NCBI GenBank assembly: GCA_964646515.1
Contig: CAZYES010000019.1
Location: 1 to 16,607 of the forward strand
Length of the DNA: 16,607 nt
Direction: 5' to 3'
Source of the DNA: C7867-002 sp964646515
GTDB lineage: Bacteria > Patescibacteriota > Minisyncoccia > Phycocordibacterales > PALSA-1337
Positions 1 to 7,374 of the stretch are shown piece after piece. The translations under genes were made by a program, and so were the position numbers. The notes below the pieces were generated by a model, which was given only the letters and a program-made list of their open reading frames with translations, was not told where the DNA came from and searched no databases. The number at the start of each line of letters is the position of its first letter. The stretch's first letter is position 1.

Positions 1-9
1 CCAAGTAAT

Positions 10-813
10 ATGGATACTTTCTCATTGATTCTCTCTTTTATTTTTGGCACCGCTATCGGTAGTTTCTTGAATGTTATCTCACTTCGCTTCAACACAGGCA
101 CTGGCATAAGAGGCAGGTCAAAGTGTATGTCATGTGGCAATATATTGACCTGGAAAGAGCTGATTCCAATCTTTAGTTTTATCTGGCTCAAAAGGTCATG
201 CAGTAAGTGTAGGAGTAAGATTTCTTGGCAGTATCCATTGGTAGAATTTACCGCTGGGGCAGTATTCGTACTCATATTCTTTGTGTTCCCACCAGTAACA
301 TTGCTCGCTTCTTTCACCACGCTAGTCTATCTATTGGCCACATGCTTGTTGTTGGTAATAGCTATATATGATATCAAGCACAAAATTATTCCCGATGATT
401 TTGTCTATGTTTTCATCTTACTTTCACTCCTGAATCTAGTCGTTGGTGGTTATCAGTGGCTACACATGCCAACTATATCTGCCCTCGTCTCTGGACCACT
501 ACTCGCTTTGCCTTTTGCTTTTTTGTCATTCGTCTCAAGAGAGACTTGGATGGGTTGGGGCGATTCAAAGTTGGTTTTGGGTATAGGTTGGTTTTTGGGC
601 ATAAGTGGCGGAGTAAATGCGATCATCTTGGCTTTTTGGATCGCCACCGTCATAAGCGTTGTTTGGCTTTTTGTCACTTACAAGAAATTCAAACCAAAAA
701 CACAGATACCTTTTGGGCCATATCTCATATTGGGAATGTATCTAGTTTTGCTTTTTGATATACGGGTCATCGATATGAGTATGCTCAAGCAGTTGATAAT
801 TTCGTATATATGA
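10..813 (+). CDS. pilD: Type IV prepilin peptidase / N-methyltransferase
   Basis: An integral membrane aspartic protease that cleaves the short leader of prepilins after Gly and, in bifunctional family members, methylates the new N-terminus. The 267-residue protein has the family layout: an N-terminal GSFLNVISLR segment, then a cytoplasmic loop with two CxxC pairs (C39/C42 and C64/C67, a likely zinc site), then a chain of hydrophobic helices. The two catalytic aspartates are visible: D121 in YDIKHKIIPD and D185 in the GxGD-type motif GWGD. Length is normal for the family. The four genes that follow encode prepilin-like substrates, which supports the call. Its promoter would lie before the window, since only nine bases precede the ATG, so a slightly more upstream start cannot be excluded. 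I see no truncation or missing catalytic residue. Confidence 0.96.
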   Translation: MDTFSLILSFIFGTAIGSFLNVISLRFNTGTGIRGRSKCMSCGNILTWKELIPIFSFIWLKRSCSKCRSKISWQYPLVEFTAGAVFVLIFFVFPPVTLLASFTTLVYLLATCLLLVIAIYDIKHKIIPDDFVYVFILLSLLNLVVGGYQWLHMPTISALVSGPLLALPFAFLSFVSRETWMGWGDSKLVLGIGWFLGISGGVNAIILAFWIATVISVVWLFVTYKKFKPKTQIPFGPYLILGMYLVLLFDIRVIDMSMLKQLIISYI

Positions 814-866
814 CTTTTTGTCATTAACGCTTGGTGATATTGGCGATATACGAGAGAGTAGTCAGA

Positions 867-875
867 TGTTATAAT
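867..875 (+). promoter_or_regulatory. Extended -10 promoter, predicted leaderless, for the minor pilin operon
   Basis: TGTTATAAT is a perfect extended -10 element (TG-n-TATAAT). Its last base is 8 bases before the A of the pilin ATG at 883, so transcription should begin at or within a base or two of the start codon. No good -35 is seen at the 16-18 base spacing, which an extended -10 can tolerate. The site sits in the 69-base gap after pilD and implies the pilin genes can be transcribed separately from it. Confidence 0.7.
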
Positions 876-882
876 AATACCA

Positions 883-1482
883 ATGAAACTTTTTGTTCAC
901 AGAAATTCACGCGGTTTCACTCTCGTTGAGCTCTTGGTGACGATTGGCATTTTCATCATAATGACCGCGCTTATCATGGCTCGTTATGGAACTTTCAGTT
1001 CTGGCGCTATTCTCACCAATCTCGCCTATGACGTGGCGTTAACTATTCGTAGCGCAGAGACATATGGTTTGAGCGTCAAGAAGACCGAATCAAACGAATT
1101 TGTCGCTTCCTATGGAGTACATTTTGATACAAGTAAGTCCAAGCAGTTTACTCTGTTTGCCGATGGAGGCATCGATAACTCGCCGAATGGTATTTACGAT
1201 GATCCGACGCTGTTTCCTAAAGACTATGATGTAAAGACCTATTTCATAAGGCAGGGGGCAAGTATAAAGGGGATATGCGTTGGTACGGGCCAAACCTGTG
1301 ATGGTTCGCCACATACCATTGTTGATATATCGTTTATGCGCCCAGATCCAGAAGCTATCATCTGCGTCGATTCACCTTGTATTACGAAGTATGATTATGC
1401 CGAAGTCACGGTACAATCTAGAGATGGAAGCACGCGTATTATAAAAGTCCACAAAAATGGCCAGATATCAGTCGGTCTATAG
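883..1482 (+). CDS. Minor prepilin, FimU/GspH-like
   Basis: A 199-residue prepilin. It has a short basic leader and the cleavage/methylation motif RG^FTLVE, with cleavage after G11 and the conserved Glu at mature position 5, followed by a hydrophobic helix of about 20 residues that anchors the subunit and packs in the filament core. The region after the helix (LTNLAYDVALTIRSAETYG) has the look of the GspH/FimT/FimU group, and the C-terminal half contains two close cysteine pairs that could form disulfides. It is the first of four consecutive prepilin-like genes and probably belongs to the minor-pilin complex that primes pilus assembly. It is predicted to be translated from a leaderless transcript. 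The exact subfamily is inference; that it is a prepilin is clear. Confidence 0.9.
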   Translation: MKLFVHRNSRGFTLVELLVTIGIFIIMTALIMARYGTFSSGAILTNLAYDVALTIRSAETYGLSVKKTESNEFVASYGVHFDTSKSKQFTLFADGGIDNSPNGIYDDPTLFPKDYDVKTYFIRQGASIKGICVGTGQTCDGSPHTIVDISFMRPDPEAIICVDSPCITKYDYAEVTVQSRDGSTRIIKVHKNGQISVGL

Positions 1483-1491
1483 TTTCATTTC

Positions 1492-2169
1492 ATGAAATAT
1501 ATAAAAATAAAAAAACAGTCCGGGTTTACGTTGGTAGAGATGATCGTGGCTTTGGCGATATTTATCATTGTGGCGGTTGTGGCAGTGGGAGCATTGACGA
1601 AAGTGACTGGCTTGAATAGACGAGCGCAGACATTGCAATCCTCGATGAATAGTCTCGGTTTTGCTCTAGAAGCAATGTCTAGGGAGTTGAGGGTAGGAGA
1701 TACTTATCATTGCAAGCAAGGGGCGTTGGTTACCCAAGGTAATCCTCAGAATCTCCAGACTAATGGTTATGGTTGTGGTATTAATAATAACCCTAACTCC
1801 AACAACCCTGGTGATGCTAGAGTTATTTATTTCAAGTCTTCAAAGAAATTTTTTAGCACCACACCTGATGAAGTATGTAACCTTGTTTATGCCTATGCTA
1901 TTGTGCCCGCGACCGTACCGGGTGAGTGGCTCATGAAAAAAGCCCAACAATCATCTTGCTATGATCCCATTGAAGTAAACGAATTTTACCCTATTTTAGA
2001 CGAAAATATACATCTGACTGGTTTTCGTCTAGGCGTATTTTCTAATGACCAAGACCGGCCTTATTCCTCGAGTTTCATTCGTCTTATGGGTTATGCTGGC
2101 AAGCGTGAACAGGACAAAAACTTTTTTGATATTCAAACCGCAGTTTCACAAAGAGACTATGATAAATAA
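1492..2169 (+). CDS. Minor prepilin, PilW/GspJ-like
   Basis: A 225-residue prepilin with leader ending SG^FTLVE (cleavage after G11, Glu at mature position 5) and a classic hydrophobic N-terminal helix (MIVALAIFIIVAVVAVGAL). The following helix, with ALEAMSRELRVG, is typical of PilW/GspJ proteins. Four cysteines lie in the globular part. It starts 9 bases after the previous gene and its last 11 bases overlap the next start, so it is co-transcribed and perhaps translationally coupled. No Shine-Dalgarno sequence precedes the ATG. The role in the tip or priming complex is inferred from family and neighbours. Confidence 0.9.
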   Translation: MKYIKIKKQSGFTLVEMIVALAIFIIVAVVAVGALTKVTGLNRRAQTLQSSMNSLGFALEAMSRELRVGDTYHCKQGALVTQGNPQNLQTNGYGCGINNNPNSNNPGDARVIYFKSSKKFFSTTPDEVCNLVYAYAIVPATVPGEWLMKKAQQSSCYDPIEVNEFYPILDENIHLTGFRLGVFSNDQDRPYSSSFIRLMGYAGKREQDKNFFDIQTAVSQRDYDK

Positions 2170-2725
2170 AAATAACCAAAAAAAGAATAGAGGGTTTACC
2201 ATAATTGAGACACTCGTAGCTGTCACTATTCTTATGATCGCTATTGCTGGACCATTGACTGTTGCCAACAAAGCTTACCGCGCGGCGCTAGATGCTAGAA
2301 ACCAGATGATTGGCCTGAATTTGGCGCAAGAAGAAATGGAGTACATCAAAAATCTAAAAGACAATTTTAGTATTAAGTACAAAAATTGGTTTGGGTTGCT
2401 TTATAATAATTGTAATATAGATGGTAGTAGAGTATGTATTATAGACACGGAAAGTTATAGTGGTAATTATAGAGACTCATTATATATTCCACAATCTAAA
2501 TCATCTCCTTGTACAGACTCTTGCAAATTATACGTAAATAATTATGGCTATGCTTATGATACTGCGGGAGCTGGGACACCATTTGTAAGATATTTCTACT
2601 TGAAGAACGCATCTTCCGGTCTTTCTTATAGTGAATATCTCGTAACCGTAGTTGTCTCTTGGAAGACTGGTACAATGCGCAATCAAGTCCAATTACAAGA
2701 ATTTATGACTAATGCCGACAGATAA
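2159..2725 (+). CDS. Minor prepilin, PilV/GspI-like
   Basis: The open frame reaches back to 2045, but the ATG at 2159 is chosen because it gives a short basic leader (MINKNNQKKNRG) directly before the prepilin motif G^FTIIE. The upstream extension would lie inside the previous gene. The resulting protein has 188 residues, cleavage after G12, Glu at mature position 5, a hydrophobic helix and then NLAQEEMEYIKNL, a pattern typical of PilV/GspI minor pilins. Several cysteines occur in the globular domain. The gene overlaps its predecessor by 11 bases and is followed one base later by the PilX-like gene, so all four pilin genes form one tight operon. Confidence 0.88.
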   Translation: MINKNNQKKNRGFTIIETLVAVTILMIAIAGPLTVANKAYRAALDARNQMIGLNLAQEEMEYIKNLKDNFSIKYKNWFGLLYNNCNIDGSRVCIIDTESYSGNYRDSLYIPQSKSSPCTDSCKLYVNNYGYAYDTAGAGTPFVRYFYLKNASSGLSYSEYLVTVVVSWKTGTMRNQVQLQEFMTNADR

Positions 2726-2726
2726 T

Positions 2727-3248
2727 ATGAAATTTATCAGCACACAAAAAGGATATACTTTGCTCTTCTCGGTTATCGTCTCTACCGTGGTTTTGTCCAT
2801 TGCCGCCTTTATCCTATCCGTCAGCCGTAAACAGTTTATTCTTTCATCGGCAGTGCGTGATTCCATGAACGCTCTCTATGCTGCGGATAGTGGTCTAGAA
2901 TGCGCGGTTATGAATGATAATCTACTTGTTTTTCCAAAGGACCAAAGCGAAACTGCTAGGGATATAAAATGCGGAGGGACAACAGAAATAGATCCGATCC
3001 CAGGAGAGACAGAACTAGGGGTAAATGCTGCTACCACCACTTTTTATCTATCAGTTGCCGATGAGCCTGATGGCGCATGCGCCAAGATTGTTGTCTCCAA
3101 GTATGAAAATAATAGTAGGCCGGTTACAGCAATAGAATCACACGGATATAATGTTGGCTGGAATACCTCTTCAAGTCCAAAGTCTTGCGACACTAGCTCT
3201 GGACCGCGCCAGGTAGAGCGTGTACTTGAAACGGTCTTCCAATATTAA
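2727..3248 (+). CDS. Minor prepilin, PilX/GspK-like, lacking Glu5
   Basis: The start at 2727 is preferred over the in-frame ATG at 2712, because it follows the previous stop by a single base and gives the leader MKFISTQKG. The 173-residue product has KG^YTLLF followed by a hydrophobic helix, so mature position 5 is Phe rather than Glu. Absence of Glu5 is a known trait of GspK, which caps the pseudopilus tip, and fits this gene being last in a set of four. The segment ALYAADSGLECA is characteristic of PilX-type proteins. Cysteines in the C-terminal half may form disulfides. Subfamily assignment is inferred; the prepilin nature is well supported. Confidence 0.85.
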   Translation: MKFISTQKGYTLLFSVIVSTVVLSIAAFILSVSRKQFILSSAVRDSMNALYAADSGLECAVMNDNLLVFPKDQSETARDIKCGGTTEIDPIPGETELGVNAATTTFYLSVADEPDGACAKIVVSKYENNSRPVTAIESHGYNVGWNTSSSPKSCDTSSGPRQVERVLETVFQY

Positions 3249-3302
3249 ATATTTAGACAGAGAAATCTTTTTGTGGCCATTTTATTTAATAATTAAAAAT
3301 TG

Positions 3303-3311
3303 TGATATCCT
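3303..3311 (+). promoter_or_regulatory. Possible extended -10 promoter of ligA
   Basis: TGATATCCT fits TG-n-TATnnT and ends 11 bases before the ligA ATG at 3322, predicting a 5' leader of only about 4 bases. The match is weaker than at the other sites, and no clear -35 is seen in the AT-rich DNA upstream. It supports ligA starting its own transcript rather than being read only from the pilin operon. Confidence 0.45.
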
Positions 3312-3321
3312 TACGCTATCT

Positions 3322-5388
3322 ATGGATACCACAACCAAAAGGATAAAAGAACGATTGTTGAGACTCAAAAAGCTTATTGAGCGTCATAGGTATCTGTATC
3401 ATTCGCTAGACAAGCCGGAAATCACTGACGAGGCATACGACTCATTAATCAGGGAGTTGGTGGCAATTGAGACCGAATATCCGGAATTGAAGACAGTTGA
3501 TAGTCCGAGTGATCGCGTAGGCGGTGAACCACTCAAACAATTTGTGAAGGTCAAGCACGAAGACAGACAATGGTCTTTTGATGACGTCTTTGATTACGCT
3601 GAATTGAAAAAATGGGACGAGAAAGTGCGCAATTTCACGGAAAAAGCCGGTCTTGAAGACAGCAAGATAGAGTATTGTTGCGAATTGAAGATTGACGGTC
3701 TCAAGACCATTCTTACCTATGAGAGTGGCCGTCTAGTTCGTGCCGCCACGCGCGGTGACGGTGAAACCGGCGAAGATATTACACAAAACGCAAAGACTAT
3801 AATGTCAGTCCCGCTGAAGTTGACTGAACCTGTATCTCTCGTTGTTGTTGGCGAGATATGGATAAGCAAAGACAATTTAGAAAAGATAAATGAAGATCGC
3901 CAAAAGTTCGGAGAAGTTATTTTCGCAAATACCAGAAATCTGGCAGCGGGATCCGTCAGACAACTCGATCCCAAAGTGACGGCTTCTAGAAGACTAGATT
4001 CATTTATGTACGATATCGATCGATTGGATAGTGTTTCTGGGAAAATAGACAAAGATAAAACGAATATATCCAAAATGCCCCAAGGACAGTCGCAAGAACT
4101 GGAACTTCTCACCAGACTTGGCTTCAAGACCAATCCTCATTCCAAAGTTTTTTCTCGTTTGGAAGATGTGCAGAAATTTTATGAAATATGGACGAAGAAG
4201 AGACATTCATTGGATTATGGATTGGATGGCATTGTGATCAAGGTCAATTCAAGGCAAATACAAGAAGCGCTCGGTTATACGGGCAAGTCACCTCGTTGGG
4301 GTGTTGCTTATAAGTTTCCAGCGGAACAAGTAACGACTATTTTGGAGGATATAGTTTTTCAAGTCGGAAGGACCGGAGTTATTACGCCCGTGGCGGTTCT
4401 AAAACCAGTCGTTGTGGCTGGCTCTACGATTTCGCGTGCCACATTGCACAATGAGGACGAAATCAAACGACTGGACGTGCGCATTGGTGATACCGTGATT
4501 TTACAAAAAGCCGGTGATGTTATACCAGACATCGTTGCCGTGGTCCACGAATTGCGTCCCGATAAGGCCAAGAATTCGCCATTCAAATGGCCACGCAAAG
4601 TAGTAGCTTGTGGTGGTGATGGCGAGATCGAGAGGATTCCCGGAGAATCGGCATGGCGTTGTGTGGCCAGAAATTCCTTTGAGCAGGTGAGGAGGAAGTT
4701 CCACTACTTTACTTCCAAGAAGTGTTTTGACATTGACGGGCTCGGCCCCCAAATACTCAACTTGCTTATCGACAACAATCTCATTGCCTCCTTCGATGAT
4801 ATTTTCCTTTTGAAAAAAGGTGATTTGATGGTGCTACCTAGGTTTGCGGAGAAATCGGCTGAAAATTTGATAACGTCCATTGAGAAATCAAAAGCGATTA
4901 CTCTGCCAAGATTTGTAGCTTCATTGTCAATACCACAAGTAGGCGAGGAGACGGCTTATGATATAGCCAAGAACCCAGATACCTCTTCTATCAAAAAGAT
5001 AATGAATGCCAGAGAAGAAGATTTTCGATCCATATATGGAGTTGGACCAATTGTGGCAAAATCTATCTATTCATGGTTCAGAGATGGCAGAAATAGGAAA
5101 TTGGTTACAAATTTATTGAAACACATAACTTTGGTAGAAGAAGAGGGCAATGTTGGCAAATCGTTCGAAGGTAAATCTTTTGTTTTTACTGGCACATTGC
5201 CGACTCTGGAACGTGAAGAAGCGCAAAAGTTGGTCAGGGCAAATGGTGGCGATGTTTCCAACTCGGTTTCTAGGAAGACTTCATTTGTTGTCGCCGGCGA
5301 GGAAGCAGGATCGAAGCTCGATAAGGCGCGCAATCTTGGCGTGAAGATAATCAATGAGCAAGAATTTTTGGCAATGATGAAGAAGTGA
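3322..5388 (+). CDS. ligA: NAD+-dependent DNA ligase LigA
   Basis: Seals nicks in duplex DNA using NAD+ during replication and repair. The open frame begins at 3220, but the ATG at 3322 gives a 688-residue protein of normal family length starting with a helical Ia domain (RYLYHSLDKPEITDEAYDSL). The adenylated lysine is K123 in ELKIDG, followed by the nucleotidyltransferase motif ATRGDGETGED. An OB-fold segment (FQVGRTGVITPVAVLKPV), a zinc-finger region, helix-hairpin-helix repeats and a C-terminal BRCT domain (about residues 610-688, FVFTGTLP) follow in the usual order. The zinc finger is unusual: of the four canonical cysteines only C430 and C447 are evident, and the CPxC and CxxxxC partners are absent. 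Everything else needed for catalysis appears intact. It stands alone between the pilin operon and gatCA. Confidence 0.97.
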   Translation: MDTTTKRIKERLLRLKKLIERHRYLYHSLDKPEITDEAYDSLIRELVAIETEYPELKTVDSPSDRVGGEPLKQFVKVKHEDRQWSFDDVFDYAELKKWDEKVRNFTEKAGLEDSKIEYCCELKIDGLKTILTYESGRLVRAATRGDGETGEDITQNAKTIMSVPLKLTEPVSLVVVGEIWISKDNLEKINEDRQKFGEVIFANTRNLAAGSVRQLDPKVTASRRLDSFMYDIDRLDSVSGKIDKDKTNISKMPQGQSQELELLTRLGFKTNPHSKVFSRLEDVQKFYEIWTKKRHSLDYGLDGIVIKVNSRQIQEALGYTGKSPRWGVAYKFPAEQVTTILEDIVFQVGRTGVITPVAVLKPVVVAGSTISRATLHNEDEIKRLDVRIGDTVILQKAGDVIPDIVAVVHELRPDKAKNSPFKWPRKVVACGGDGEIERIPGESAWRCVARNSFEQVRRKFHYFTSKKCFDIDGLGPQILNLLIDNNLIASFDDIFLLKKGDLMVLPRFAEKSAENLITSIEKSKAITLPRFVASLSIPQVGEETAYDIAKNPDTSSIKKIMNAREEDFRSIYGVGPIVAKSIYSWFRDGRNRKLVTNLLKHITLVEEEGNVGKSFEGKSFVFTGTLPTLEREEAQKLVRANGGDVSNSVSRKTSFVVAGEEAGSKLDKARNLGVKIINEQEFLAMMKK

Positions 5389-5455
5389 ATATAAAAGATA
5401 TTGGACGGCGATTTCGACGCGAATTGTCGTTGGTTATTCTTTGTCATCCGATTCC

Positions 5456-5484
5456 TTGCCACTGTGTCGTTTGGTTGTTAAGAT
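5456..5484 (+). promoter_or_regulatory. Promoter of gatCA: -35, 17-base spacer, extended -10, leaderless
   Basis: TTGCCA (5456-5461) is one base from the TTGACA consensus. It is followed after exactly 17 bases by TAAGAT (5479-5484), which is preceded by TG at 5476-5477. The -10 ends 8 bases before the gatC ATG at 5492, so the transcript should start at or next to the start codon. This is the most complete promoter in the window and supports choosing 5492 as the start. Confidence 0.72.
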
Positions 5485-5491
5485 TGGATAT

Positions 5492-5782
5492 ATGATAACG
5501 ATAAAAGAATTAGAAAATATTGCCACATTGAGCCGTATTAAGCTCACTGAAGAGGACAAGAAGTCCTTGGTCAATGAGTTTGACGCTATTCTTGATTATG
5601 TTGATAAGTTAAAAAAAGCCAAGGTTTCTATGGATGCTGAAGGTCGCGTTGGCGTAGTCAAAAACGTTATGAGGCCCGATGTCGCTGTAACTATTTCCAG
5701 CGATGAACGTGAACGACTATTAGCTGAAGCTCCCCAGAGAGAAGGGGATTTTATTGCTGTCAAGAAAATTATTGAACAATAG
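5492..5782 (+). CDS. gatC: Asp/Glu-tRNA amidotransferase subunit C
   Basis: A 96-residue protein with the GatC pattern: ITIKELENIATLSRIKLTEEDKK, a helical stretch around LDYVDKLKKA, and the RPD segment (VMRPDV) that precedes the extended C-terminal part. GatC wraps between GatA and GatB and stabilises the complex that converts Glu-tRNA(Gln) to Gln-tRNA(Gln), or Asp-tRNA(Asn) to Asn-tRNA(Asn). The frame is open from 5441, but the ATG at 5492 matches both the family start and the promoter spacing. gatA follows 32 bases later, so the two are probably one operon. No gatB lies in the window, although the complex needs it. Confidence 0.93.
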   Translation: MITIKELENIATLSRIKLTEEDKKSLVNEFDAILDYVDKLKKAKVSMDAEGRVGVVKNVMRPDVAVTISSDERERLLAEAPQREGDFIAVKKIIEQ

Positions 5783-5814
5783 ATGGTGAGGGATTTGCAA
5801 GCAGAAAAAATAAA

Positions 5815-7287
5815 ATGAAAATTGATTTGAAAAATATGACTATAGAAAAAGCTCATAAATCTTTGATGAAGGGTGATTTTACTGCTGTTGAATTGACCAA
5901 GGCATATCTCGAAGAGATCAAAAAGAAAGACAAAGATATCCATGCTTATCTAGAAGTCTTTGAAGATGCCGTCGATTCTGCCAGTAGCGCTGATCAGATG
6001 ATCAAGTCTGGCAAGGCAACAATGATGACAGGTATACCCATTGCTATCAAAGATAATATTCTAAACAAAGGCAAAATTGCCAGCTCCGCTTCTAAAATGC
6101 TGGAGAAATATCATTCCACATATGACGCTACCGCACTAGCCAAATTGAAAGAACAAGGAGTAGTTATTCTCGGCAGAACAAATATGGATGAATTTGCCAT
6201 GGGCGGTTCGACCGAAAAATCTGCTTATGGCACTACCCACAATCCACATGACTTGGAAAGGGTTCCTGGTGGCACTTCTGGAGGCTCCGCGGCTGCCGTT
6301 GCTTCAGATATGGCTCTAGCGGCTCTTGGTTCGGATACGGGCGGTTCTATCCGACAGCCATCTAGTTTTTGTGGCGTAGTGGGACTCAAACCAACCTATG
6401 GTAGAGTTTCCAGATATGGACTCATGTCCGCCGTCTCTTCTTTTGATCAGATCGGCCCTATTACGCGCACGGTTTCTGACAATGAAATTCTATTTGATGC
6501 CATTCGCGGTCTCGATCCTCACGACGGTACGACTATCAGTGAAAAAACATATTCGCCAGAAAGAATTGGCGCGAAAAAACCAGTTATGGGGATTCCCAGA
6601 TCATTTCTCAAAATGGGCGGTATCAATGATGACGTGAAGAAGGCTTTTGATAGTGCCGAAAAGAGGTTCAAAGATCTTAATTACAAAGTTGTAGATATTG
6701 AATTACCCAACAATGAGTATGCTCTACCGGTTTATTATATTTTGAACTTTGCGGAAATTTCAGCCAATATGGCCAGATTTGATGGTGTACGTTATGGTTT
6801 GCATGTTTCTGGTAAAGATGGCATCGATGACTATTTCGAGTCACGTCGCGCCGGCTTGGGCAAAGAGGTGATTCGTCGTATTCTTCTTGGCACCTATGTT
6901 CTATCGTCTGGTTATTATGACGCCTATTACAATCGCGCCAACGCTGTGCGCCGGATGATCACTGATGATTTTTCTCAAGCTTTTCGGTCAGTAGACGTTA
7001 TTATAACGCCGACAGCGCCTTCACCGGCTTATAAGATTGGTGAGAAGAACGATGATCCCATAGCTATGTATCTAGAGGATATCTTTACCGTAACAGCCAA
7101 TCTAACGGGATTACCAGCAATATCGATACCTTGTGGTGTATCAAAAAAACTTTCTCCCGTTACCACTGCTACCAAACAAAAAAATAGTGAAATCGAAGGA
7201 GGATTGCCTATAGGTTTGCTTATGACCGCTAGACATGGCGACGAGAAAACATTATTTGAAACAGGTAGGGAATTCCTCCAGGAATAG
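5815..7287 (+). CDS. gatA: Asp/Glu-tRNA amidotransferase subunit A
   Basis: The amidase-signature subunit that hydrolyses glutamine and feeds ammonia to GatB. The 490-residue length is normal. Catalytic Lys is K79 in IPIAIKDNI and the nucleophile is S178 in GSDTGGSIRQPS. The position of the bridging cis-Ser (S154 in the well-studied Staphylococcus aureus enzyme, with the same numbering) is T154 here, in the segment VPGGTSGGS. The GLKPTYGRVSRYGL and DQIGPITR blocks and the C-terminal NLTGLPAISIPCG are all present. A lysine- and threonine-rich insertion of some 20 residues lies before GLPIGLLMTA. The gene is 32 bases after gatC without a Shine-Dalgarno sequence or recognisable promoter between them, and is probably co-transcribed with it. 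Confidence 0.97.
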   Translation: MKIDLKNMTIEKAHKSLMKGDFTAVELTKAYLEEIKKKDKDIHAYLEVFEDAVDSASSADQMIKSGKATMMTGIPIAIKDNILNKGKIASSASKMLEKYHSTYDATALAKLKEQGVVILGRTNMDEFAMGGSTEKSAYGTTHNPHDLERVPGGTSGGSAAAVASDMALAALGSDTGGSIRQPSSFCGVVGLKPTYGRVSRYGLMSAVSSFDQIGPITRTVSDNEILFDAIRGLDPHDGTTISEKTYSPERIGAKKPVMGIPRSFLKMGGINDDVKKAFDSAEKRFKDLNYKVVDIELPNNEYALPVYYILNFAEISANMARFDGVRYGLHVSGKDGIDDYFESRRAGLGKEVIRRILLGTYVLSSGYYDAYYNRANAVRRMITDDFSQAFRSVDVIITPTAPSPAYKIGEKNDDPIAMYLEDIFTVTANLTGLPAISIPCGVSKKLSPVTTATKQKNSEIEGGLPIGLLMTARHGDEKTLFETGREFLQE

Positions 7288-7321
7288 TCTGGAATTTACG
7301 TTGCGCCTACTCGTGATATGG

Positions 7322-7338
7322 GTTTGTCTTCGACAGAC
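7322..7338 (+). other. Small hairpin between gatA and the HEPN-like gene
   Basis: GTTTGTC-TTC-GACAGAC forms a 7-base-pair stem (one T-G wobble) with a 3-base loop, 34 bases after the gatA stop. No run of T follows, so it does not look like a standard intrinsic terminator. It could slow or end transcription of gatCA, or lie just upstream of the next promoter by chance. Confidence 0.3.
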
Positions 7339-7359
7339 GAGATTGGGTTATGTTTTAGG

Positions 7360-7368
7360 TGTTATAAT
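7360..7368 (+). promoter_or_regulatory. Extended -10 promoter, predicted leaderless, for the HEPN-like gene
   Basis: TGTTATAAT is identical to the element before the pilin operon and ends 7 bases before the ATG at 7375. No strong -35 is seen. It fixes the start at 7375 rather than at 7318, because the longer frame would begin upstream of the promoter. Confidence 0.68.
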
Positions 7369-7374
7369 ATAACT

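Noticed and set aside
810..824. ATGAC-TTTTT-GTCAT hairpin after pilD as a terminator
   Set aside because: The stem is only five pairs, the T-run is in the loop and no T-tract follows.
3220..3321. 34-codon N-terminal extension of LigA
   Set aside because: It overlaps the end of the PilX-like gene, has no family resemblance and contains the probable promoter; 3322 gives a normal LigA start.
5067..5462. 131-codon - strand frame opposite the end of ligA
   Set aside because: It is a shadow of the well-supported ligA BRCT coding sequence.
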